DNA of 64,000 bases, taken from assembly GCF_900091625.1 (NCBI RefSeq), contig NZ_FMIC01000002.1:2232001-2296000 (forward strand). Reading direction: 5' to 3'. The notes under the pieces were generated by a model. The model saw only the letters and a list, made by a program, of their open reading frames with translations, was not told the origin of the DNA and made no database searches. Below, one piece after another: positions 45,231-57,493 of this stretch; position 1 is the first letter of the stretch; the number at the start of each line of letters is the position of its first letter. Source of the stretch: Micromonospora peucetia. Its GTDB lineage: Bacteria > Actinomycetota > Actinomycetes > Mycobacteriales > Micromonosporaceae. The position numbers and the translations under genes were made by a program.

Positions 45231-45297
45231 TTCGGCGATCCGGCTCACCGGGTCGATCTCCAGCACCGCGTTCATCGCCATGGTGCTCAGCACCGTC
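45231..45297 (-). pseudogene. Fragment of GlcD-like FAD-linked oxidase
   Basis: The minus strand encodes STMAMNAVLEIDPVSRIA, matching SMVAMDAVLEIDPVSRIA of the intact gene at 19455 (around 19728-19780). Only about 20 codons remain, joined directly to the flavoprotein fragment, with orientation inverted relative to the intact cluster. Confidence 0.7.
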
Positions 45298-45598
45298 GCG
45301 ACGGTCATACTGCAGTGGACGCTGTGCGTCATCAACGCCAAGCGGGACCTCGAGGTCGCTGCGTGGCACTCGATCGCCACCGGCAACGCCGACCCGCCGA
45401 GTTCGACGGGATGACCAGTCGGGGCACCGCGCCGATTCCGCCAGCCCGGCCCGGTCGATCCCGCCGCCCGGCATCGCCGGCTCCGGGCGCACGCGATCGG
45501 CATAGGGCTGCCGGAGCGTCTGGCGACACCGTCCGAGGGCTCCCGGGGTTGCCCGGACCCGTGCCGGACTCGGTCGTGCCGGTGACGGCTGCGAGCTG
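45298..45598 (+). pseudogene. C-terminal fragment of the FAD oxidoreductase gene
   Basis: TVILQWTLCVINAKRDLEVA then WHSIATGNAD matches TVLLKWTMCVVNAQRDLEAA of the 17679 product. The frame stops at about 45412, and matching residues (EFDGMTSRGTAPIPP) continue in another frame. It is therefore both truncated and frameshifted. Confidence 0.75.
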
Positions 45599-45689
45599 AT
45601 AGCAACCCACCGTGGGAATCCCGGGACCTGCAACTGTCCCGTTGCGGAAGACGCAAATATGGATGATCATATGCTTCGAGCACTCAGCC

Positions 45690-45892
45690 GACCTGTGGCG
45701 ATGGTGCAGATGTTGTCGCCGCACTCCGTCGACACCTACCTTCAGGCAGGCGACCCCCTGCAGGTCACTGTCAACTCCTACACGACACCCGGCCTGGTCC
45801 TCCTGGCCCACGAGGATCCCGGCACGATCCTGGTCGACTACCGCTTGCTGCGCCAGTTGGAGGCAGACCATGCCCTGTTCCTGTCAGCCTGA
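45690..45892 (+). pseudogene. C-terminal fragment of an ATP-grasp ligase gene
   Basis: AMVQMLS then VDTYLQAGDPLQVTVNSYTT and ALFLSA match the end of the 13245 product, with about 20 residues (between LLS and VDTYL) deleted. The ATP-grasp core is absent. It lies 72 bp upstream of the intact paralogue at 45965, the same order as in the intact cluster. Confidence 0.8.
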
Positions 45893-45964
45893 ACGGCCGA
45901 CGCCGACCCGGTTCTGCCGCGCCACGCCACGGCACCGTGGCGTCGCGACTGGGGCAGGGGGCAC

Positions 45965-47365
45965 ATGGTGAACTCCCGCAGCCTGGTTGTCCTCCCCGAT
46001 CCGGCCGCGGACTATCTGCGGGCGGTCGGGGCCGGGGAGTTGCCGGCCGACCTGCCAGCCGGTCACGCCGTCACGGTGCTGGGGCCAGAACTCGCGGCGA
46101 AGAGCTTCCAGCGCCCGATGTTCGTCCCGGAGCGTGAGATCGCTGCGTTCTACGCCGACTTCGAGGTGCTGCTCGATGTCGTCGGCAGGCTGCCCGATCT
46201 ACTCGCGGGCGGCAGCCTGGCCGCGTTCGGCGCGCTGACCGACGCGCCGGCGGCGATCCGCCCGATGCTCGTCGACACCGACCTACCACGCCTCGTCCGG
46301 TACGGCCGCGCCGACCTGATGCACGACGGCACCGGCTTCAAGGTGATCGAGCTGGGCCTGTCCACCGCGGTCGGCGGGGTCCGGCGGGCACCTCTGGGTG
46401 CCGCGATCCTGGCCGACCCACGATTCAGCCACTTCGCCGAGCGACACGGACTACGTCACCTCGATTCCGTCACCGGTTTGGTCGACCTGTTGGACGCGGC
46501 GGCGCCGGAGCATTACACCGGAACGCCTGGCGACCTCAGGGAGGTGCTGATGGTCGAAGCGACCGGGGCACTCGCGGAGTGGGCCGCCGCGTGGCAGCCG
46601 CTGGCCGAGCGAATCGAGACGCGCCCCTTCCGGACTCGGCTGGCAGAGATCGCCGACCTGTCGAAACCCGATGGGCCCATCGCCGACGGTGTCGCCGGAG
46701 TCAGCGCGATCCTGCGGCTGTTCAGCCTGGAGGAACTCGCCGCGGAGCCGGACCCGATGGTCGCCTGGCGGCGGCTGCACCCGTCGGCGGACAGCACCAT
46801 GCCGCCGGTGGTCACCGTACCGGCGCATGACGTGTTCAACAGCAAGTCCTGCCTTGCCCTGGTGCAGCTGCCCGCAGTGCAGGACGCGCTGACCGAGGCT
46901 GAACGTGCCGCGTTGCGCCGCATCCTGACCCAGACGACCCGCATCGACGCCCCGTACGATCTGACCGGCCTGATCCGCGATCGGTCCGACAGCATCCTCA
47001 AACCGACCACGCTGGCCCGTGGTGAGGGCACGGTGGCCGGCTGGACGGTCGACGACACGACCTGGCGCGAGGCGCTCACCACGGCGGCCAGGGACGGCCG
47101 GTACATCGTGCAGCGGCGGGTCGTGCCCCGGGTCGAGCCGGGTTGCGGCGAGCAGGGCAGCACGGTGCGTGACTGGCACGCGGTGTGGGGGCTGCACTAC
47201 GGGCCGGCCGGGCTCACCGGTCTTACCTCCCGACTGGTCGGGGAACCGAGCACCGTCATCCGCGGCACCACCGAACGAGGTGTCTTGCTCGCGCCGGTGT
47301 TCCTCAGCTCCGGCGCTCATTCGTCGAGCGATGATCGCCATGGGACGGCCACCGCGGAACGCTAA
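45965..47365 (+). CDS. ATP-grasp-like (circularly permuted) enzyme, intact paralogue
   Basis: The 466-residue protein aligns throughout with the 11799 product (I judge well over half of positions identical), including FKVIELGLSTAVGG, ILKPTTLARGEGTVAGW and VWGLHYGPAGLTGLTSRL. It is the only complete gene in the decayed inverted cluster, with ribosome-site-like GGGGGCAC before ATG 45965 and no internal stops. It may be retained for use with the neighbouring NRPS genes or simply not yet decayed. Its end overlaps the MFS fragment. Confidence 0.7.
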   Translation: MVNSRSLVVLPDPAADYLRAVGAGELPADLPAGHAVTVLGPELAAKSFQRPMFVPEREIAAFYADFEVLLDVVGRLPDLLAGGSLAAFGALTDAPAAIRPMLVDTDLPRLVRYGRADLMHDGTGFKVIELGLSTAVGGVRRAPLGAAILADPRFSHFAERHGLRHLDSVTGLVDLLDAAAPEHYTGTPGDLREVLMVEATGALAEWAAAWQPLAERIETRPFRTRLAEIADLSKPDGPIADGVAGVSAILRLFSLEELAAEPDPMVAWRRLHPSADSTMPPVVTVPAHDVFNSKSCLALVQLPAVQDALTEAERAALRRILTQTTRIDAPYDLTGLIRDRSDSILKPTTLARGEGTVAGWTVDDTTWREALTTAARDGRYIVQRRVVPRVEPGCGEQGSTVRDWHAVWGLHYGPAGLTGLTSRLVGEPSTVIRGTTERGVLLAPVFLSSGAHSSSDDRHGTATAER

Positions 47366-47504
47366 CTTTCGCTATCTCTGGGCCGCGCAGACGATCAATC
47401 GTTTCGGTTACGACGTCGCGACGGTCGTCATCCCGTTGTTCGCCGTGCAGACCCTGCGTGCGACACCTGGGCACGAGCCGACCGTTGACGCCAATGCCGC
47501 ATAG
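47340..47504 (+). pseudogene. N-terminal fragment of MFS exporter gene
   Basis: NANFRYLWAAQTINRFGYDV and then ATVVIPLFAVQTL match the start of the 10477 exporter. After ATPG the match ends, and the frame closes with unrelated HEPTVDANAA. Only the first membrane helix remains. The fragment begins with a real ATG, which supports extending the intact exporter upstream to its CTG. Confidence 0.8.
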
Positions 47505-47570
47505 TTAGACCGGGTGGCAATCCGGGTCTGATCGTGTTGCTGATGCTGGATCGTGGTTGGTTCGGAGTTG

Positions 47571-48329
47571 TCAGTCGCCCTGATGGACTGAGTACGTCAC
47601 ACCGCCCGCGCCGATGTACACGTCGACGTACTGTTCGCCGGCGCAGGCCGGCACCCGGGCCCCCGCGAGCCGTACCTGGTCGGGGCCGGGGTCGGCCGCC
47701 CGCATCTGGGCGGCGGCGATGACCCGCCCGAACTCCTCGTACGCGACATTCTCGTCCTCGCAGCCCCCGACCACATAGAGCTCGACTGGTCCGTTGCTCG
47801 CGTCCTGGCTGACCGCGGCCAGGCTCGTCAGTAGCTGGTTGATGGCGTCTTTGGCCTCCTGGAGGCTGCCCATCTCATTGGCGCTCAGGTGGCTGCAACC
47901 GACCCGCCAGCGACCGCCGCCGACGGGCGCGCGGGCCAGCACGGCGACGCATGGGCTGACCCCACCAGTGCCGGCGAGAGCAGTCGCGCCGATGGCGGCG
48001 GTCGGCCCGGTTCCCATGTCGGCCTCGGCTTCCGCGTGCAGCGCGTCGGTGTCCCCAGCGGCGATCCGGCCGTTGTGCGGTAGTGCGTCTACGGCGCGCG
48101 CGAGCGCGCGCCGGTGGATCGCATCGAACCCCGCCTGGTTGTCGTCGTCCAACTGGTATTCGTCGCCGGTAGGGCCGGCGCTCGGGCTGGTCTGCGCGCT
48201 CTGGGCCGGGACCACCCGGAAGATCTCGCAGTCGAACGGATGGATGAGCTCGTCGTTCTCGACCTCGTCCGGGTCGGTCAGCCACATCCACGATGTGGTG
48301 GCGAAGCGGTTGTTCGTCTCCTGGAGCAT
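47571..48329 (-). CDS. Hypothetical protein, possible partner of the ADP-ribosyltransferase-like gene
   Basis: The 252-residue, rather acidic protein has no signal or membrane helix. Visible pieces are TTSWMWLTDPDEVENDELIHPF, a Gly/Ala-rich middle (VSPCVAVLARAPVGGGRWRVGCSHLSANEMGSL) and a Cys-containing C-terminus. I do not recognise a family. ATG 48329 lies 15 bp after the stop of the upstream ADP-ribosyltransferase-like gene, so they are co-transcribed. An immunity or cognate-binding role is a guess from position only. Confidence 0.55.
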   Translation of the reverse strand: MLQETNNRFATTSWMWLTDPDEVENDELIHPFDCEIFRVVPAQSAQTSPSAGPTGDEYQLDDDNQAGFDAIHRRALARAVDALPHNGRIAAGDTDALHAEAEADMGTGPTAAIGATALAGTGGVSPCVAVLARAPVGGGRWRVGCSHLSANEMGSLQEAKDAINQLLTSLAAVSQDASNGPVELYVVGGCEDENVAYEEFGRVIAAAQMRAADPGPDQVRLAGARVPACAGEQYVDVYIGAGGVTYSVHQGD

Positions 48330-48343
48330 GAGGTGAAGGCCCT

Positions 48344-49387
48344 TCAGATGTCAGATTTGGGGTAGACGCGTCGCCTGGCGCCCGGTGCCGAGTCCGTCTT
48401 GACCATCGGGGCCTGGGCGAAGATCGGCGGTGGCGCGACGGCCGTCAAGGGCCCTGGGATGCCCAACGCCTCTACCACCCGGATCCGCTCGGCCGGTATC
48501 GCTTCCGTGGTCTGGAAGTTGTTCGGGTCGCCGCTGTTGTCCCGGCGCCACTGGTCGCTGCCGTCGACGGCCTTCTTCGGCATGTCGAAGGTGAGGACGA
48601 GCCCGCCCTCGTCGGCGACGTCGCGCAGGGTCGGCTCGTTGCGCTTCGTCCCCATGGCCCATTCGGTGTGCTGCCGGGCATAGGACAGCGCCACGTCGAA
48701 GTCGAGGGTGGCGGTGTTCCAGCCCTGGTCCTTGCTCTCCCTGGCGATGTCGTGTCTCTCCCAGCGCTTGCAGCCGATGGCGCTGCCGGCTTTGCTCGGC
48801 GTCAGGCCCGTGACTTGGATGCCGTCGCCGTAGAAGTTGCACCGGTTGGTGCCGTGGTAGAACCGGTACACATCCGCGGGCGGCGGGTTCTGTGGCGGGT
48901 TCGCCAACCGCCACAGCCGTTGCTGCTGCCCGTTGTACGTCTGAAGTGCCTCCACGTCGCTCGTGTTCACGCCGAGGTGTTCGAATGCCGTGGCCAACCG
49001 GTACAGGATCAGCTTGTCGGCGACGGTGGCGAGCCCTGGCGTGGCGTACTTCGGGGACAGGACGATGGTGTTGGTGGCCGGCAGGTGGTCGCTGCCGACG
49101 GGCCTGTCGAGAAGTGCCACGGTCAGCGGCGTGCCATAGGCGGTGTTGAGGGCCCTCAACACATCGGCGACCACCTGCTCGGCCGCGGACCACTGCGCCA
49201 GACGCGCGGTCAGTGCCTGATGCGGGTGCGGGGCTGGTGGTTGGGCCGGTGCCGGGCCATCGGTGGTGTCCCGTGGCGGGCGGATCGGCTCGTCGCGGTA
49301 GACCGGCACAGGCGTGGGGACAAAGGGCTGGACGGGTACCAGTGGAGGCCCCGAGGTCTGCGCGGGGAATGGCTCGTTCGGCTGCAT
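48344..49387 (-). CDS. Candidate ADP-ribosyltransferase toxin with Pro-rich N-terminus
   Basis: The 347-residue protein has a Pro-rich first 55 residues and a helical middle region. The C-terminal domain arrangement fits H-Y-E ADP-ribosyltransferases: His178 in VYRFYHGTNRCNFYGDG, Tyr236 in DVALSYARQH, and Glu295 in FQTTEAIPAERIRVV. Such domains move ADP-ribose from NAD to target proteins and are common in polymorphic or injected toxins. No secretion signal is seen, so export might need a specialised system. It is followed by a close downstream gene that may be its antidote. Confidence 0.5.
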   Translation of the reverse strand: MQPNEPFPAQTSGPPLVPVQPFVPTPVPVYRDEPIRPPRDTTDGPAPAQPPAPHPHQALTARLAQWSAAEQVVADVLRALNTAYGTPLTVALLDRPVGSDHLPATNTIVLSPKYATPGLATVADKLILYRLATAFEHLGVNTSDVEALQTYNGQQQRLWRLANPPQNPPPADVYRFYHGTNRCNFYGDGIQVTGLTPSKAGSAIGCKRWERHDIARESKDQGWNTATLDFDVALSYARQHTEWAMGTKRNEPTLRDVADEGGLVLTFDMPKKAVDGSDQWRRDNSGDPNNFQTTEAIPAERIRVVEALGIPGPLTAVAPPPIFAQAPMVKTDSAPGARRRVYPKSDI

Positions 49388-49593
49388 TCCGTGACGCTAT
49401 GCATTGCGGTCGCGAAGCGTTAGCGGCGAGTCAACAAACAGACGCGAGGAGACGTTCAGCAACCGAGCGGCTGTGACCGTACGGCCCGGCCCCGCTCCTG
49501 CTCAGGGCGGGACGGCGCGGGACGGGTCGCCGGGCGGCCCGTCCCGCGTACGTCGATCTGGAACTGCGGTCTTCCAGACCGGATCCGATGGCG

Positions 49594-49636
49594 GACGAGC
49601 CCCGGTCGATCGCTGGTGGATCGACCGGGACTCGTC
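49594..49636. terminator. katG terminator hairpin
   Basis: Near-perfect inverted repeat (arms of 18 bases at 49594-49611 and 49619-49636, one mismatch, 7-nt loop) just after the katG stop. The rest of 49388-49593 has no gene. Confidence 0.7.
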
Positions 49637-49648
49637 GTTGAAGCCGGG

Positions 49649-52558
<2,910 letters not shown>

Positions 52559-53278
52559 TCACGCGCTGCCTAGTGCGTCCTGCACCCCGGTCTCGCGGCG
52601 GCCGAGGTGGACCGGGTCACGACCGGACAGGAGATCCACGGCGGCCTTCACGCAGGCGCCGTACTCGCGGGTGGAGCTGATCCGCCACGTCCTGTCGTAC
52701 TGCCGGGCCGTCTCGTCGCCGACCCCGCTGGCATCCACGCCGAGCCGCCGGCACACAGTCACGGCGCGGGGCAGGTGAAAGGACTGGGTCACCACCGTCG
52801 CCCGGTCCACCCCGAAGACCCGCTTCGCGCGGGCGCACGAGTCGTACGTGTCGAAGCCCGCGTGGTCCAGCACCACCCTCTCCGCCGGCACGCCGTTGTC
52901 GACCAGCCAGCGCCGCATCGCGCCCGGCTCGTCGTAGTCCGGGTTCATGTTGTCGCCGGAGAGCAGGATCGCGCGCACCTTGCCGGCGGCGAGCAGCCGC
53001 TGGGCGATCTCCAGGCGGGCGGTGAGGAACGGCGAGGGGGTCCCGTCGGGATGGACCTTGGTGCCCAGCACCAGGGCGACCGGGGCCTCGGGGACGTCCT
53101 GTTCGGCGAAGATGTGCCCCTGCGCGCCGCTGCGGATCCACTGCACGCTGGCCACGGCGCCACCGGTCAGAAGCACCGCGCCGACGACGGCCGCGACGAC
53201 GGCGCGGCGCAGCCAGCGCGTACGCCTGCCGCCGGCTGGGCGCGGCCTTCGGACCAGATTGGAGAATCGACCACGCAT
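52559..53278 (-). CDS. SanA/YdcF-family (DUF218) membrane-anchored protein
   Basis: The 239-residue protein has an Arg-rich start, one membrane helix (about residues 26-45) and a DUF218 domain. The domain shows ALVLGTKVHPDGTPSPFLTARLE, ILLSGDNMNPDYDEPGAM, DHAGFDTYDSCARAKRVFG and VVTQSFHLPRAVTVCRRLG. SanA-like proteins affect envelope permeability and vancomycin sensitivity. ATG 53278 begins just before the membrane segment. It is separated by only 46 bp from the CHAT gene transcribed the same way. Confidence 0.88.
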   Translation of the reverse strand: MRGRFSNLVRRPRPAGGRRTRWLRRAVVAAVVGAVLLTGGAVASVQWIRSGAQGHIFAEQDVPEAPVALVLGTKVHPDGTPSPFLTARLEIAQRLLAAGKVRAILLSGDNMNPDYDEPGAMRRWLVDNGVPAERVVLDHAGFDTYDSCARAKRVFGVDRATVVTQSFHLPRAVTVCRRLGVDASGVGDETARQYDRTWRISSTREYGACVKAAVDLLSGRDPVHLGRRETGVQDALGSA

Positions 53279-53324
53279 GGGGGCAAGTATCCCCGGGTGG
53301 ACGTCGACCAGCCGGCCCACCCGC

Positions 53325-55958
53325 TCAGCCGGCGCCGAAGCAGACGAAGGCGGCAGCGGTGGCATGGGCGGCACCGCCACCACCGGCGGTGTCGAACGTG
53401 CGCTGGGCTTCGGCGAGCGCCACCGCCGGTGGAGCACCGGCGCGCATCCGCCGGTGCAGGTCCAGCATCAGCGCGGTGGTCAGGTCGCCCGGGACCGGCA
53501 ACACGGTGGCGATCAGGCTGCGGGCACCGAGGGCCAGCAGCACGGCGGTGAAGCCCATCACCTCGTCGCCCGGCCGGACCCCGGAGAGGCCGGAGTCGCA
53601 GGCGGAGAGCACCACGCAGCCCGGTGGGCGGGTCAGCCGCTCCAACTCGTACGCGGTCAACGGCCCGTCGGCCAGCTCCAGCGTGGAGAAGAGGGGGTTG
53701 TCGGCGCGGAAGGTGCCGTGTGCGGCGATGTGTGCCAGCCCGGTCCCGTTCAGTGCGTCGGTGACCGCGTCGGCGGTGGCACCGCAACCGGTCAGCGGGC
53801 GGGAGCCGGGCAGGGCCGCGCCGAGCTGGCGTACCTCGGTCTCGGCGGCAGGCAGCCGGGGCCCGGCCACCAGCACCGGCGGGCCGGCCGGGACGATCCG
53901 ACCGACGGCGCGCAGCCAGACCGTCGCCGAGGGCGCCACCGTCACCGGCCGGCCGGCGCAGGTCGGCAGGCCCGACCAGGGTACGGCGTGCAGCGCGCCG
54001 ATCGGGACGATCACCAGTGGCCGGTCGCCCAGCAGCCGGCGTACCGGGTCGAAGAGCTGCTGGTCCAGCGCGGTGGTGGCGAACTCGACGCCGGCCCGGG
54101 CACTTGCCGAGTCGCCGGTGGTGACCAGCCGGCGCAGCCCGAACCGGTGCAGGCGGGCCCGACCCAGCGCCTCGTCGAGTGGGCCGAGGTCGTGCAGGCT
54201 GGTCCGGCCGTCGCGGACCAGCACCGCCCGCAGCCGTGGCCCGTGCGCCACCAGCTCCAGCAGCACGGCGTCACCGAGCGCGGTGGCGAGGGCGTGCACC
54301 GCGGGCGGTGCCACCAGGCCGCCACCGTCCACTGCCCGGGCTCCACCGTCCACTCCCCGGGCCAGTTCCCGGATGCGCTGTTCGAGCCGACCCTGGCTGC
54401 GCCGCAGCGCGTGCACCGGGTGGCCGGCGAGCAACGCGTCCTCCAGGGCGGTGCTGACCATCCGTAGCTCGGCCAGGGCGGTGGCCAGCTCGGGGTCCTG
54501 CGGCGGCTGCACCGCGCGCATCCGCAGGGCGTTCGCCCGCCAGCGCTCCGCCCAGGCCAGCACCTGGGCGGGCGTGCCGGTGCGGACGGCGATGTCCAGC
54601 CCTTCGGCGGCCAGTTCGTGCCCGTACGCCCCGCTGTGTGCCCGTAGTTCGGTGGCACCCAGGGAGGCCCGGTGGCCGTCGAGCACCGCCAGTCCCCGGC
54701 GCAGGGCCCGGGTCGCACCCCGCGGGTCACCGTCGAGCCGGCGGCGCAGGGCGAGCGCGTACCAGCCCTGGGCCCGGTGGGGTGCGGTGCCCCGGCGGTG
54801 CGCGCGGGCCGCCACCGCCAGCAGTTCGGCCGCCCGGGCGGGCCGGCCCAACGCCTCGGCCAGCCGGGCGGCCTCGATCCGGGTGGTCAGTGCCGGCGAG
54901 GGCCAGCCGGTGGCGTCGAGCTGATCCGCGGTTCGCACCATGGCGGTGAGCAGGGCCGCCGACCGGGTGCCCCGGGAAAACTCGGCGCGCAGCTCGACGT
55001 GCCGGGCGAAGGCGGCCCAGATGCGGCGGCCCTGGCGGCGGAAGCGGGCCCGGGCCGAGGCGGCGGCCCCGGTGGCGGTGTCCAGGTCACCGGCGAGCAG
55101 CGCCGCCCGGGCCCGGGCCAACAGCGCCTCGGCGAGATCCGAGGCCATGCCCCGCCGCCGTAGCTCCGTCACGGCGGAGGTGGCCACCTCGACCGCCTCG
55201 TCGACCAGCGGCACCGAGAGCAGCAGTTCGAACCGGTCCAACAGCAGCGCCGGCCGGGGCACCGACAGCCGGCGGTACTCGTCATCGACGGTGGCGAAGC
55301 CGCGCAGCGCGCCCGCGACGTCGCCGCGTTGGCCGGCGGCTATGCCGATGTTCCAGCGGGCGTCGGCGGCGGCCAGGTCGAGCCCGAGCCGACTGAAGAT
55401 GGCCGCGGAGCGGAACAGGTCGTCGTCGGCGTCCCGGCTGGTGCCCCGGTGGGCGTTGAGCAGCCCGCGGTTGTTGCGCGCCCGCGCCTCCAGCAGCAGG
55501 TCGCCCTCGCGTTGGGCGATCTCCACCGCGATGTCGTAGTCCCGGACCGCCTCGTCGAACCGTCCCCGGTAGTGCAGCACGACGCCCCGTTGCATCCGGG
55601 CCCGGCCGGCGTCGGCGCCGGTCAGTCGGGGCAGTGCCAGGGTCACCGCGCGTAGCGCCGCAACGGTGCGTCCGGCGTTGGCCAGGACGTACCCGAGGCT
55701 CATCTGGGCCAGCGCCCGCACCCGGGGCGTACCGGCGATCCGCACCGCCCGGCGCAGGTGTCGCAGGGCACCCGGCAGGTCGTTGAGTTCCCGCAGGGCC
55801 AGCCCGATGGCGCGTTCGGCGGTGGACCGCTCGTCGGCGTCGGGGTGACCGGCGGCGAGGACCCGCCGGCCGATCGCGATCGCCTCGCGCGGGTAGCGCT
55901 GAACGGCGTCGAGTGCGGTCTGGGCCGTGACGGCACCGGAAACGGCGCTGTCGGCCAT
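53325..55958 (-). CDS. TPR-CHAT caspase-like protease
   Basis: The 877-residue protein has a long helical TPR-like region (about residues 1-500, with repeats such as AIGLALRELNDLPGALRHLRR). The C-terminal CHAT domain carries the catalytic dyad His747 in HIAAHGTFR and Cys787 in VVLSACDSGLSG. The C-terminal GAxxVIATL-type sequence (GARSLIATVLPVPG) is also typical. CHAT proteases are caspase relatives used in bacterial cell-death and signalling systems. It is divergent from a subtilase-sigma factor operon. ATG 55958 is preferred over the codon 12 residues upstream. Confidence 0.88.
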   Translation of the reverse strand: MADSAVSGAVTAQTALDAVQRYPREAIAIGRRVLAAGHPDADERSTAERAIGLALRELNDLPGALRHLRRAVRIAGTPRVRALAQMSLGYVLANAGRTVAALRAVTLALPRLTGADAGRARMQRGVVLHYRGRFDEAVRDYDIAVEIAQREGDLLLEARARNNRGLLNAHRGTSRDADDDLFRSAAIFSRLGLDLAAADARWNIGIAAGQRGDVAGALRGFATVDDEYRRLSVPRPALLLDRFELLLSVPLVDEAVEVATSAVTELRRRGMASDLAEALLARARAALLAGDLDTATGAAASARARFRRQGRRIWAAFARHVELRAEFSRGTRSAALLTAMVRTADQLDATGWPSPALTTRIEAARLAEALGRPARAAELLAVAARAHRRGTAPHRAQGWYALALRRRLDGDPRGATRALRRGLAVLDGHRASLGATELRAHSGAYGHELAAEGLDIAVRTGTPAQVLAWAERWRANALRMRAVQPPQDPELATALAELRMVSTALEDALLAGHPVHALRRSQGRLEQRIRELARGVDGGARAVDGGGLVAPPAVHALATALGDAVLLELVAHGPRLRAVLVRDGRTSLHDLGPLDEALGRARLHRFGLRRLVTTGDSASARAGVEFATTALDQQLFDPVRRLLGDRPLVIVPIGALHAVPWSGLPTCAGRPVTVAPSATVWLRAVGRIVPAGPPVLVAGPRLPAAETEVRQLGAALPGSRPLTGCGATADAVTDALNGTGLAHIAAHGTFRADNPLFSTLELADGPLTAYELERLTRPPGCVVLSACDSGLSGVRPGDEVMGFTAVLLALGARSLIATVLPVPGDLTTALMLDLHRRMRAGAPPAVALAEAQRTFDTAGGGGAAHATAAAFVCFGAG

Positions 55959-56151
55959 GCCAGGAAGAATCCCGCAATCGCGCTCCCCGGTCAATCGCGT
56001 CGTGTCGAGGTGTGTCAGGAATCAGTCGCCTGAGCGACTAACAATTGACATCGGACTATCCTTTGAAAGAATCGTCCGGTGCCTCGGATAGCGCTTCCGT
56101 AGCTGCCCCGGCCCGTCGCCGACCACGCATCTCCGACCGCCTGGAGGACCG

Positions 56152-57462
56152 GTGCCCGTTGACGACTCCTTCGCCTCCGGCCCGCCCGCCGGGTTGTCCC
56201 GCCGGCAGATCATGGCCTGGTCCGCCCTGGCCGCCGCGGCGACACCGTTCGGTCTCGCCGGGCGAGGCGGCCCGGCCGCCGCCGGCGAGTCGCCCGACGC
56301 GACCTACCAGCGGGTCTTTCTGGAGGCCCTGGCCGCCGACCCCAACCTGCGCCGGTACGCCGTCACCGGCCGGGAGTTCCTCTACCGGCCCCGGCAACTC
56401 CTGGTGGCCCGCCCGGACGTGCAGCGGGTCATGAGTCGGCTGCGCAGCTACGGCCATCCGGCCACCGAGGGTGTCGGCTTCGCCGGTGTCGCCCGGCTCG
56501 TCTTCGCTGCCGAGACCGACGTCCCGTCGGTGGTGACCAAGCTCCGCGACCCGCAGCAGTGGCCCGGGCAGCCGGCTCCCGTGGTCCAGCCGCACCACGT
56601 CCTGCTCGGCTTCGGCAACATCATGGGCAACCCTGGCGGTCCGCCCCGGGTCGCCGGTGCTCTGCCGGCGCCGGATCCGGCGCGCGCCGGTGAGGGCGCG
56701 GGAGTGACGGTGGGGATCTGTGACACCGGAATCTGGCGGCAGGCCGGTTCCTTCCACCCGCAGTGGCTGGCCGGCAGCTACCTTCCCGAGGCCGACGACG
56801 AGGACGCGGTCTACGTCGGTGCGGACGTGCTGGCGCTCCAGGGCGGCCACGGCACCTTCGTCGCCGGAGTGGTCCGGCAGGCCGCGCCGGGCGTACGTTT
56901 CGATCCCGAGGCCGCACTGAACGCCACCGGCGTCGGTGACGAGGAGATGCTGGTCGCCGCCCTTGGTCGGCTCGCGCCGCAGGCGTCGGTCATCAACCTC
57001 TCGCTGGGCTACTTCACCCAGGACGATCAACCTCCGCTGCCCCTGGTCAACGCGCTGGCCGGGCTGCCCGGCCGAGCTGTGGTGGCATCGGCGGGCAATG
57101 CCGGCAACAGCCGGCGGGCCTGGCCGGCCGCCCTGGACCGGGTCCTGGCGGTGGGCGCGGTGAGTGCCGGGTCCACCGGCCCGGTACCGGCGCCGTACAG
57201 CAGTTACGGGCCGTGGGTGGACGCCTGTGCCCTGGGCAGTCGGACCAGCACCTACGTCAGGGGCCGGCTCCAGTTGCCAGGCCAACCGACGCGGTACTTC
57301 GACGGCTTCGCCGCCTGGGTCGGCACCTCGTTCGCCACCGGCCACGTCGCCGGCCGGCTGGCCGCGCTGATGACCAGCGCCGGGCTCAGCGCCGAGGCAG
57401 CCCATGCCGCGCTGGTCGCCGGCCCTCGCTGGCATCCCCACTACGGCGTACTCGTCGCGTGA
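56152..57462 (+). CDS. Subtilisin-family (S8) protease with Tat-like signal
   Basis: The 436-residue protease has a twin-Arg-type leader (LSRRQIMAWSALAAAATPFG, residues 15-34), a propeptide-like region, and the triad Asp191 (ICDTGIW), His233 (GGHGTFVAG) and Ser393 (GTSFATGHVAG), with oxyanion Asn316 (SAGNAGN). It differs from typical secreted subtilases in the GTSFATGH box. GTG 56152 is chosen because GGAGG lies 7 bases upstream. It is divergent from the CHAT gene (about 190 bp) and 31 bp before the sigma-factor gene. Confidence 0.88.
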   Translation: MPVDDSFASGPPAGLSRRQIMAWSALAAAATPFGLAGRGGPAAAGESPDATYQRVFLEALAADPNLRRYAVTGREFLYRPRQLLVARPDVQRVMSRLRSYGHPATEGVGFAGVARLVFAAETDVPSVVTKLRDPQQWPGQPAPVVQPHHVLLGFGNIMGNPGGPPRVAGALPAPDPARAGEGAGVTVGICDTGIWRQAGSFHPQWLAGSYLPEADDEDAVYVGADVLALQGGHGTFVAGVVRQAAPGVRFDPEAALNATGVGDEEMLVAALGRLAPQASVINLSLGYFTQDDQPPLPLVNALAGLPGRAVVASAGNAGNSRRAWPAALDRVLAVGAVSAGSTGPVPAPYSSYGPWVDACALGSRTSTYVRGRLQLPGQPTRYFDGFAAWVGTSFATGHVAGRLAALMTSAGLSAEAAHAALVAGPRWHPHYGVLVA

Positions 57463-57493
57463 GGTCGGCGTCGGCGGGCAGGGGAGTGTCCCG

